Assembly: GCA_949127975.1 (NCBI GenBank)
Contig: CASBRB010000072.1
Location: 1 to 43,968, forward strand
Reading direction: 5' to 3'
Source of the DNA: Oscillatoriales cyanobacterium PMM_0019
GTDB lineage: Bacteria > Cyanobacteriota > Cyanobacteriia > Cyanobacteriales > CASBRB01
Length of the DNA: 43,968 nucleotides
Made by a program: the position numbers and the translations under genes. Shown here in pieces: positions 9,058 through 16,336 of this stretch. The stretch's first letter is position 1. The number at the start of each line of letters is the position of its first letter. The notes beneath the pieces are model-generated. The model had not been told where the DNA came from. It made no database searches and saw nothing but the letters and a program-made list of their open reading frames with translations.

Positions 9058-9780
9058 TTACTTGTTTATCGGTTCTGAGGCAATATTACCAAGTCCAGTT
9101 GATTTCAGCAGTTCCTCCCACTTACTGGTTATAGTTAGATCCTGGGGATTCTCTCGTCTTAACTGAGCCAGAGTGTTTACTGCCTCATACCAAATTCCCT
9201 TAGAGGCATACACGGATGTACGTTCCAAAGGATTTAGCCCTTCTAATGAAGGTAGCTTAGGATCGATTCTTTGAATCCACCCACTCACAACTAGGTCATC
9301 ATTGAGTCTATCTTCTGGATTGCAAATCACGGCAAACTTCCACTGGTAATGTTTGCCAATCTCTAGAGCGGGTTCGCTATCTGGTAGGCTAATGCTCACA
9401 ACACCAGGATGACCTGTAAGTGCCACCCTAGTTTGATAAATTCCATTGTCCGTGCCCTCAACCACGGTTAATTCAGCAGAGCTTGCGGTAGTTTGAGGAA
9501 CGTAGACTAGGAATGTAGGGTGTGCTGCCACAGTTAATGCTGGATGGTTGTCAGGGATTAGGGCAGTCAGAGAAGTAGTCTTAACTGATACATCTTGGGG
9601 ACATTTCCCCCTTGCGGCACCTCCATCAGTTGTTCCGGGTGAACCGCCATTGCCAGAAGGAGGGTTAAAAGTAACTGACTGTGCTTGCGCTCTTAATCCC
9701 AAGCTAGATGTTGTTGATAGTGCAAGCACTAGAGCCGCCCAAAAGCGGAGAAATTTTAGACGAATTCTTACTTTCGACAT
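9058..9780 (-). CDS. DUF928 domain secreted protein
   Basis: This 240-residue protein has a signal peptide (hydrophobic LRFWAALVLALSTTSSLGL, cleavage near AQAQS) and then a Gly-rich stretch (PPSGNGGSPG) and the DUF928 pattern: GGAARGKCPQ, LTALIP, an LT..AHPTFLVYVP strand, and a second Cys in FAVICNP. DUF928 proteins are largely cyanobacterial and recur beside CHAT and CHASE2 genes, but their function is not established. The two cysteines could form a disulfide in the periplasm (inference). The start is well supported by AGGAG about 9 bases upstream (complement of 9790-9794). It lies 25 bases after the CHAT gene and 3 bases before the kinase gene. Confidence 0.88.
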   Translation of the reverse strand: MSKVRIRLKFLRFWAALVLALSTTSSLGLRAQAQSVTFNPPSGNGGSPGTTDGGAARGKCPQDVSVKTTSLTALIPDNHPALTVAAHPTFLVYVPQTTASSAELTVVEGTDNGIYQTRVALTGHPGVVSISLPDSEPALEIGKHYQWKFAVICNPEDRLNDDLVVSGWIQRIDPKLPSLEGLNPLERTSVYASKGIWYEAVNTLAQLRRENPQDLTITSKWEELLKSTGLGNIASEPINK

Positions 9781-9805
9781 CTCAATGAACTCCTTAGTTT
9801 ATAGA

Positions 9806-12529
9806 TTAAAGCCAGTTTCCCACCAAAACAAAGGGTGCCCAGTAATAAGGATGACTGAATTGAGGTTGTTTCAAGAGGCTCAACTGGGCACGACGCAAAG
9901 CTTCAGCTTTATTCACTCCAGGTAAGGCAATATCTTTGTAGAATTCCACCATAGCAGAAGCAGTAGATCGATCGTTCACCGACCAAAGACTTGCTAGGGT
10001 ACTGCGGGCACCAGAGCGAACAGCGATCCCGGCAAGTCCTAAAGCTGCCCGGTTGTCTCCTTGTGCAGTTTGACATGCACTGAGAACCAGTAATTCGATC
10101 GGACTATGGGGTTGGTTTAAGTCTCTAGTCTGTAATATGTCCTCCAGTTGTTGGATGTCGAGCCGTCGATCCCAGAGGAGAATAAAGGTATCTTTAGCAT
10201 TAGAGCTAAATTGACCGTGGGTTGCTAAGTGAACGATCGAAAAAGAAACTTTATCGATCAGAGACGCTATGGCTTTTTCCGTAAACTCCTGGTTCAAAAT
10301 TACTTTTGAAGGCACTTGAGTGCGGATTCGGTCGAGTTCTTGCTCGACACCAGGTAGAGGTGCAAAACCTCGGATCGCTTTGCTGATTCCACCCATTAAC
10401 AACTCAAGCCGATCGCGTTTTAGGGGTTTTGGCTTCAGCAGTTGCAACCCTGGAGTAAGCGCGATGCTGTATTTCTCTATTATATACTTTTTGCCATCGT
10501 GAAGGGCTGCCATTGGTAGGTTTCGCAGTTCACCGTCTAAGACAAACACTAGCGTTTTTACACCCGCTGCCTCTATTTCTGATGCCGCTGGTCGAATCAG
10601 CCAGTCGTAGAGCGTTTGAGCCAAAGGCAGTCTTTCTTGACGAAAAGATGTTTGCCGGAGAGATTGTCTCATCTTGCTAAAGGTACTTGACAAACTTTCC
10701 TGTGGCAAAACAGTCGCGTAATGTCGCAGAGGATGACCAGGCAAAGCTACAATAACTTCTAACCGATCGCTTAAAATAATTGGATAAATAACTGCTACTG
10801 TTCGCTCAACTTGCTCTATTTGAACTGGCTGAGTGTCTAAACATGCTTGGCGGAAGAAGTTTTGTAGTTCAGCTAATTGTAGCGACTCAATTACATCTCT
10901 AGCTTGAATGATATTTTTTTGACTAGGCTCCTCATCTCCAGGTTTTAATAGTATACTTACTAGCTCTCGATATACAGGTTCTACACTATCTCGAAAGGAA
11001 AATTGTACATCTGGATTAACTGCTACTAAATCGTTGCGTAATAATTTGATATTGTTGACTGCTTTGCTGTAATAAGCGATCGCTTCGGTATTTTTTCCTG
11101 TAATTTTCATCAGGCGACCTAACTGCCATTGCCAACGATAGGCAATATCTGGGGCATTAATAGTTTCAGCAAGGATAAGTGCTTTTTGGGTTAGTTCTAA
11201 AGCATCATCCCATTGATGACTTTGTTGGTATACCCCACCTAAATAACCGAGAGCGTAGGCTTCCGAGCTTGCATCTTGGATACTGCGAGCCTGTTGAACG
11301 GCTGTAGCCAAAAGTTGTGCAATTTCCGACCCCAATTCTGAGATGCTAGTTGCTGAGTTATTTTCGCTTTTTTTCTCAGAGGAGAAGGGGCACTGCTGAA
11401 ATATTGGGGATAATGTTTCTCGTTCGTTCGGCTTAAGTTTCTGCTGTTTCATGCAAATCAGACTTTGAGCCAAGTTAATCCTAGCGTAAACTGTTGCCCT
11501 ACTGATAGGCAAACTAGACATTTCTGAGTTAATTTGGGTTAACAGAGCTGGAATTTCAGTTCCTTGATGAAGCTGCAACAATATCCTGAGTTCATTGAGA
11601 TGAATCTTAATTTTCATCGCGGGCAAATTCGCCTTTTTCGCTGCTTCTTGATAATAAGCTAGAGCCTCTTTGTTATGCTGCTGAACGCTTGCAGTATTTC
11701 CTAGACTTATCAAAATAGCACTTTCGTCTTTGGAGGAAGGTTCGCGCTTGGCTACAGCCAAACTTTGCTGTAAAACTTCTTCAGATTCTTTAAAGGAGCC
11801 AACTAACCGTAGAACATCACCAAGGCTCCGCAATCCAGTAGCCTTGAGCGGCGAATCCGGTTGTTTCTGGAGCTTTCCTTCCACATCAATTAACGTGGTT
11901 AAAGCACGACGGTAAAATCCTAAAGCTTTGAGGGCTTGGGCTTGGTTTATATGGCTGCCTATCGCCATCGCCTCATCACCCGATCGGGCATATATAGCGC
12001 TAGCTTGTTGCCAACTGTTCAGAGCCTTTTCTGATTGTCCCAGTGTTAATTGTAGCTGACCTTGAGTATTAAGTCCTTGGGCTGTAACTAGCCAATATTC
12101 TGTAGATTTATCTTTATTTGACGTTGTTTGTAATAGTTTTAAACTATCTGTAATCGCCTTGTTAGCTGACGACCACTGTCCGAGTTTTTGATAAACTAAT
12201 GAGAGATAGTTAAGAGCCCGCGCTTCATTTAGCACATTTCCTTGGGAATCAAATTCTCCCACCGCTTGTTGCAATTTTTCTGCTGCCAAGGAGAATTTTT
12301 CGGCTTGGTAGAGTTCGACGCCCTGGCTTAACAGATGCAGAGCATTTGAGCTGGGTTCTTTCGGTGCTGGGTTAGTGGTTAGTGACGCTACCGATAGCTT
12401 AGGGAAGCTGAACGCTGCCGCTTGAGTCAAGGCGACCCACAATAGCAATTTTGGTATAACATATAGCACTTTCGTAAACAGATATTTTAACCTCAAGGGC
12501 GATCTGTGTTCGTTCGATCGATCAAGCAA
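9806..12529 (-). CDS. CHAT-domain caspase-like protease with TPR repeats
   Basis: This 907-residue protein has an N-terminal hydrophobic segment (about 20-45, a signal peptide or anchor), about ten TPR-like helical repeats (about 60-520), and a C-terminal CHAT domain (about 620-907). The caspase-fold dyad is visible as His771 in IVHLATHGQF and Cys819 in LLVLSACQTAQGD, and both are in standard context, so the peptidase is probably intact. CHAT (caspase HetF associated with TPRs) proteins are caspase-like cysteine peptidases or signalling scaffolds. Substrates here are unknown. It is the first gene of a tight minus-strand series with DUF928 and CHASE2 kinase genes. If the N-terminal segment is a signal peptide, both the TPRs and protease would face the periplasm, alongside the CHASE2 sensor domain (inference). 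Confidence 0.92.
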   Translation of the reverse strand: MLDRSNEHRSPLRLKYLFTKVLYVIPKLLLWVALTQAAAFSFPKLSVASLTTNPAPKEPSSNALHLLSQGVELYQAEKFSLAAEKLQQAVGEFDSQGNVLNEARALNYLSLVYQKLGQWSSANKAITDSLKLLQTTSNKDKSTEYWLVTAQGLNTQGQLQLTLGQSEKALNSWQQASAIYARSGDEAMAIGSHINQAQALKALGFYRRALTTLIDVEGKLQKQPDSPLKATGLRSLGDVLRLVGSFKESEEVLQQSLAVAKREPSSKDESAILISLGNTASVQQHNKEALAYYQEAAKKANLPAMKIKIHLNELRILLQLHQGTEIPALLTQINSEMSSLPISRATVYARINLAQSLICMKQQKLKPNERETLSPIFQQCPFSSEKKSENNSATSISELGSEIAQLLATAVQQARSIQDASSEAYALGYLGGVYQQSHQWDDALELTQKALILAETINAPDIAYRWQWQLGRLMKITGKNTEAIAYYSKAVNNIKLLRNDLVAVNPDVQFSFRDSVEPVYRELVSILLKPGDEEPSQKNIIQARDVIESLQLAELQNFFRQACLDTQPVQIEQVERTVAVIYPIILSDRLEVIVALPGHPLRHYATVLPQESLSSTFSKMRQSLRQTSFRQERLPLAQTLYDWLIRPAASEIEAAGVKTLVFVLDGELRNLPMAALHDGKKYIIEKYSIALTPGLQLLKPKPLKRDRLELLMGGISKAIRGFAPLPGVEQELDRIRTQVPSKVILNQEFTEKAIASLIDKVSFSIVHLATHGQFSSNAKDTFILLWDRRLDIQQLEDILQTRDLNQPHSPIELLVLSACQTAQGDNRAALGLAGIAVRSGARSTLASLWSVNDRSTASAMVEFYKDIALPGVNKAEALRRAQLSLLKQPQFSHPYYWAPFVLVGNWL

Positions 12530-12547
12530 CCGTCCGCTTACAACCCA

Positions 12548-12648
12548 TTACTCCCTTCCCGCCAGAAGATTTTGTATTTTCTACTCCCCCTGCTCCCCCT
12601 GCTCCCCCACCTGGCTTAATACATAATCTTAGAGCGGGAAGGGAGTAA
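12548..12648. repeat. 101-bp element with perfect 15-bp inverted ends
   Basis: TTACTCCCTTCCCGC at 12548-12562 is repeated exactly in inverse orientation at 12634-12648, enclosing 71 bases that include CTGCTCCCCC repeats. The first 13 bases recur at about 24693-24705, so the sequence is dispersed. It sits in the 316-base gap between the adhesin and CHAT genes. It could be a second MITE family or a transcript hairpin. Confidence 0.65.
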
Positions 12649-12757
12649 CTCTATTGTAGTCCATTTCTGTCGCCCTAGTCTACCCAAAGACATAATTTAT
12701 TTATATCCAAAGATATAATAAATCTCTATTACCAGTAGAGTATATACAGGCTTATCA

Positions 12758-12793
12758 GTACTGTAGCAGACTGGGCATATGTAGGGGCAACCT
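12758..12793. repeat. Half copy of MITE variant (CAGTACTGTAGCA end)
   Basis: The sequence CAGTACTGTAGCAGACTGGG followed by CATATGTAGGGGCAAC matches the left half of the variant copy at 24719-24812. It shares the body of the 91-bp family but has a different outer end. The right half is missing. Confidence 0.65.
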
Positions 12794-12845
12794 CACAGAG
12801 TTATGTGGCAGCGTGGCATCTGACTTAATCTGTGCTGCCAACCCT

Positions 12846-15311
12846 CTAAGAGTGGTGGCAGGCAACAGGAGCAGCCGAAAAACTGCTGGGCGCGACGTTG
12901 GGCATGTTTGCTACTAGGATGACTTCTCCTTGAGAGTTAACCACCCAGCCATTAGCTTCAACCATCGAGCCAGAGCCAGAGGCAGCAGCTAGGTTTTCAG
13001 GAATTGATGAGACAGCAATTTTCTTTGTGCTTCGGGTTGTTAACCTCAAATCCTCTAAGACAGCTTCATCACTGAGATATCCTGTAGGATCGGAAGGTAA
13101 GCCTCCTCTGCCTGTGATAGTAAAGCTACTTCGGAACCCTGCTTTAGTAGCGTTACAAGTTTGGGGCACTAATATTTGTAAATTAACTAACTTGTCAGAA
13201 AAATCGGTTAATCCCTTACTGGGGTCTATCCCAGGTGTGTTGATTTTTACCACCCCACTTATACCAAAATCTGAGGTAGCAGTAACTTTACTATCTGAAG
13301 AAACAAAAATTCCTTGAGTATTGATTTGAATGTTACCGCCTCTACCTCGCGAGGCATTAGCTGCAATGCGGCTATTTTCTAGGGCAACTAAAGTTTCTGA
13401 GTTCAAGGTGAGGTTGCCACCATTACCCGTACCATTGGCAGTAGCAGTGATTGCACTGTTGTGGTGTAGTTGCAACTGTTGTGAAAGTAAGGAAATATTG
13501 CCACCTTCACCTGATGCGGTTGCTGCTTGGATACCACCACGATTCAGAAAAATCGCTCCAGCGTTTATTTTTAAATTTCCAGCGTTACCCGGACCATCAT
13601 TCCTGACAGTAACTAAACCTCCATTGGTAACACTCAATCTTCCTGTGTTAATCGTCACATTTCCAGATGCTCCTGAAGGCACTGGCGGCAGATTCAACAA
13701 GTGTTGGGTAACTTTATCTAAAATAAAGGCAGAGGAAGTTATTTGACTAGGATTTATAGAGCCAGACACCATGCCGCTCACATCAACTGAATCAGAGGCG
13801 TTGATAATAATACTGCCAGCATTACCCGTTGCGAAAGCGCCAGCACCAATTCTGCCTCCGTCTTTCAGCGTCAAAGAAGAGGTGTTAATCAGCACTCTGC
13901 CAGCATTGCCAGCACCAAATGTTGCATCAGCGATTACGCTTGGTAAAAAAAAGATTCGCTCAACTCCTAACAGTTGTATAGACTGGCGTGAATTCAGGGT
14001 TAGATTTCCTGCGTTGCCGCTCCCATAGGTTATAACAGACACCTCTCCTCCATCAACTTCAGTTAGCTGCCCTGTTGAAACCGCAATATCTCCTGTGGCC
14101 CCAGAATGAAAAGTGCTATTATTAATAAAGCTGACAAACTGGGGATTTATCTGTGAAAAACCTAATATTTGAACCGAATTAGAGGCGTTGACATTTATGG
14201 TTCCGCTAGTGGCAGTACTAAAGGTTTTAGAAGATACTTCTCCCCCACCTTGAATTACTAACTGCTTGGTATCAATTGTAATGTCTCCTCCGCTGCCAGT
14301 GCCTAGAGTTTCAGTCGTAATTCGGGAATTAATTTTGCCATCTGGAGAAGTTCCACTCACTTGTAGTAAATCAGATGCTTTAACGGTTAAGCTTCCGGCT
14401 GGTAATATTCCTTGGTTTTGAATTAACACTATCGAGCCATCGTTGATGCTGACGACTCGCCCCTGTAAAGAAATCGAGCCACTGGTATCTACAGCAGCCC
14501 CTGAGACTAACTGAATATTCCTGAAAGCTGGTACGTCAAGATATTCCAAAGTCCAACCAGCGCTATTAGGGTGGAGACTGACATTTCCTCCGGCAACAGA
14601 GCCTAATTCAATCCTGCCCCCTGGCGCTGTTAAAATACCACCATTCAAAGTGACATCGCCCCCGACTAAGGCTAGGGTTTTCCCAGGAGATACCTGCAAG
14701 CCTGTGCCAGAACCTGCACCGGCTAGAGGTGAAAATGTGGGATCTGAAACTGTTAAACTGTGTCCTGTGCCGATAACATCAATTGCACCCGACTTCGCTC
14801 CATACTGTAAGCCGATAGGGACACTAACAGTTAGTAGAGGCGAAGCTAGGGGACTTACGGCGCTAAATTGAGTGCCATCAGCAAAGTTGATGCTATTTGC
14901 CGTACTCCCGAAAAAGGAGCCGCCAATGTTTAACTGTGCTGTGCGATCGAATATAATACCATTGGGGTTAAGCAAGAATAAGTTAGCAGTACCATTGGCT
15001 TTGAGAATGCCATTGATATAAGAAATTCCCCCACCCGTTACCCGCGTGAAAATGTTATTCACATCCTTGGTATTGTTAAACACAGCCTGACTGCCGTTGA
15101 GGACAGAAAACTGACTAAAGCTGTGAAAAAGATTCCCACCCTGTTTAGTGCCACCCTCGATATAATTAGTATTCCCCTGCTGTCTGACTGTGGAATTGAC
15201 GGGCAAGGTGCTATCTGGAACAATTTGTGCCGCAGTGGGTGCAGCGGTTACTATATAAAGTATTGTACTAATTTGAAGTTGCCAGAACTTATTTTGCCAA
15301 GGTTTGCTCAT
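12846..15311 (-). CDS. Filamentous haemagglutinin N-terminal domain adhesin (TPS exoprotein type)
   Basis: This 821-residue secreted protein has a signal peptide (about 1-28, ending APTAAQ) followed by a two-partner secretion haemagglutination-activity domain (about 35-165). Landmarks are NYIEGGT, GGNLFHSFSQFSV, FNN, IFTRVTGG, ANLFLLNPNGIIF and an NFADG region. The rest is a Gly/Asn/Ser-rich beta-helix with recurring GxGGNI or GNAGNLTLN units, ending in a short Cys-containing segment. In known systems such proteins cross the outer membrane through a TpsB/ShlB transporter, and none is present in this window. It lies 316 bases upstream of the CHAT gene on the same strand. Adhesins of this type are often found with CHAT and DUF928 genes in cyanobacteria (family knowledge), so a shared surface-related role is plausible. 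Confidence 0.9.
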   Translation of the reverse strand: MSKPWQNKFWQLQISTILYIVTAAPTAAQIVPDSTLPVNSTVRQQGNTNYIEGGTKQGGNLFHSFSQFSVLNGSQAVFNNTKDVNNIFTRVTGGGISYINGILKANGTANLFLLNPNGIIFDRTAQLNIGGSFFGSTANSINFADGTQFSAVSPLASPLLTVSVPIGLQYGAKSGAIDVIGTGHSLTVSDPTFSPLAGAGSGTGLQVSPGKTLALVGGDVTLNGGILTAPGGRIELGSVAGGNVSLHPNSAGWTLEYLDVPAFRNIQLVSGAAVDTSGSISLQGRVVSINDGSIVLIQNQGILPAGSLTVKASDLLQVSGTSPDGKINSRITTETLGTGSGGDITIDTKQLVIQGGGEVSSKTFSTATSGTINVNASNSVQILGFSQINPQFVSFINNSTFHSGATGDIAVSTGQLTEVDGGEVSVITYGSGNAGNLTLNSRQSIQLLGVERIFFLPSVIADATFGAGNAGRVLINTSSLTLKDGGRIGAGAFATGNAGSIIINASDSVDVSGMVSGSINPSQITSSAFILDKVTQHLLNLPPVPSGASGNVTINTGRLSVTNGGLVTVRNDGPGNAGNLKINAGAIFLNRGGIQAATASGEGGNISLLSQQLQLHHNSAITATANGTGNGGNLTLNSETLVALENSRIAANASRGRGGNIQINTQGIFVSSDSKVTATSDFGISGVVKINTPGIDPSKGLTDFSDKLVNLQILVPQTCNATKAGFRSSFTITGRGGLPSDPTGYLSDEAVLEDLRLTTRSTKKIAVSSIPENLAAASGSGSMVEANGWVVNSQGEVILVANMPNVAPSSFSAAPVACHHS

Positions 15312-15460
15312 GGTTGATTAGTTGTTGATGAAAGAATTTTACTACATCGCTCTTTTAGAATTTATATCCAAAGATAGATTTTAATCATGTACTTTTAGCC
15401 CACATTCCGCACCCCTCACTCCGGACTTGGGCCCAGCGATGTCCCAGGTCCGGCTACGCT

Positions 15461-15793
15461 ATGCACACTGCCATCTGGACACAGTATCGCATTCTGGAAG
15501 AGAGTGACTTTCAGAAAATGTACGGGTTGGTGAGCGACTTGGATCGCTGGCGTGGAGGGCTGAGGATGGTACTATCTGCTGCTAGAGCAGTACAGAAACA
15601 CCGAGACTCAGACACTGTTGAGGTCGTGTTAGAGAGTATCAAGTTACTAGGAAACTTGCCAGAAGTTCTGACAGGTTCAGAGGTTGAGGCGCTAATTCCA
15701 GAAGGTATCGATCTTGAAGATATGGCTCTCGACGAAGTAACTCTCGACCCTAATGAAATTAAGCGTCCGTTAGATACTGAACATCTAGCTTAA
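15461..15793 (+). CDS. Hypothetical protein
   Basis: I do not recognise a family for this 110-residue acidic protein. It appears all-helical: a basic first half (RWRGGLRMVLSAARAVQKHR) and an acidic tail with repeated LxxD/E motifs. The ATG at 15461 is the first in the frame. An internal ATG at about 15518 (MYGLVSDLDRW) is also possible, and no clear Shine-Dalgarno distinguishes them. It runs opposite to the flanking NRPS and adhesin genes and precedes an antitoxin-like gene by 89 bases. This small plus-strand island interrupts the minus-strand block and may be an insertion (inference). Confidence 0.55.
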   Translation: MHTAIWTQYRILEESDFQKMYGLVSDLDRWRGGLRMVLSAARAVQKHRDSDTVEVVLESIKLLGNLPEVLTGSEVEALIPEGIDLEDMALDEVTLDPNEIKRPLDTEHLA

Positions 15794-15882
15794 TAGGGCT
15801 TTTTTTAACCAGATGTCAGGAAATTTAGCAGAGTTAGAGGCTGAGTTACCCAAATTAACTTTGATATCCGTTTCGGAGGGCT

Positions 15883-16131
15883 ATGAGTTCATTACTCCAG
15901 CAAATCTTAAGTCAGGTTGGCCAACTCGCACCCGCAGAACAAATGCAGTTGGTTGGACATTTGATGACTCAGCTTCAGAACCGAGCAGCGATCGCAGAAA
16001 AGCCCAGGCGCTCGTGGCAAGACTTGGAAGGCGCTGCTCCTAACCTGCTCGGTGGAGAAGATGCCCAGGAATGGGTCGATCGCCAGCGTGATGAATGGGA
16101 TGAACGAGAGCAATTGAGAGCGACGCGATGA
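15883..16131 (+). CDS. Antitoxin-like small protein
   Basis: This 82-residue protein has an N-terminal helical part (SSLLQQILSQVGQLAPAEQMQLVGHLMTQLQ) and a C-terminal RRSWQDLEGAAPNLLGGEDAQEWVDRQRDEWDEREQ tract. That arrangement resembles cyanobacterial antitoxin-like proteins found upstream of PIN-domain toxin genes (recognition by pattern only). GGAGGG lies just 2 bases before the ATG, tighter than usual. Its TGA stop overlaps an ATG (16128-16131) opening a second frame, as in toxin-antitoxin operons. That second frame stops after 10 codons, so the putative toxin is missing. An overlapping frame starting at 15813 is judged spurious. Confidence 0.65.
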   Translation: MSSLLQQILSQVGQLAPAEQMQLVGHLMTQLQNRAAIAEKPRRSWQDLEGAAPNLLGGEDAQEWVDRQRDEWDEREQLRATR

Positions 16132-16160
16132 AATTAGACGATATAGCGGATTGCAAGTGA
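16128..16160 (+). pseudogene. Stub of a possible PIN-type toxin gene
   Basis: The ATG overlaps the antitoxin stop in the ATGA arrangement typical of translationally coupled toxin-antitoxin pairs. The frame reads MKLDDIADCK and then stops at TGA. MKLDDI-like starts occur in PIN-domain proteins that follow this antitoxin type (recalled pattern, not checked). From about 16140 the sequence (ATATAGCGG) looks like MITE or other repeat sequence, so the gene was probably truncated by repeat insertion or deletion. Confidence 0.35.
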
Positions 16161-16336
16161 GTGGAGTACACGCATGGCAGGGGCGGGCACGGGGGCACCG
16201 CCCCTACAATCTTACCGTACCTTATGCGGCTGCAAGCAGCTGTATAGGGGCAACCACAGGGGGTTTGCCCCTACGAACCCGCTATATATAGAGGCAGTGC
16301 GTAAGTCCTGTTATTCTAAATTTTCCTCTTCTCAGC
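16161..16336. repeat. Repeat-filled gap with a 5'-truncated MITE copy (16242-16310)
   Basis: The span begins with a GGGCGGGCACGGGGGCACC-type repeat, then contains TATAGGGGCAACCACAGG through GAGGCAGTGCGTAAGTCCTG, which is the right about 70 bases of the MITE. The left terminal repeat is absent. It separates the toxin stub from the 3' end of the NRPS gene and so marks a likely rearrangement junction. No gene is seen. Confidence 0.7.

Noticed and set aside
13027-14028. Long plus-strand reading frames opposite the adhesin gene
   Set aside because: They are antisense to a well-supported repetitive adhesin with a signal peptide; their Pro/Leu-rich translations reflect the Gly/Asn codon pattern of the other strand.
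15813-16043. A 76-residue frame overlapping the antitoxin-like gene
   Set aside because: It is in a different phase from the gene at 15883, its second half has no coherent pattern, and the 15883 frame matches a recognisable small-protein type with an ATGA junction.
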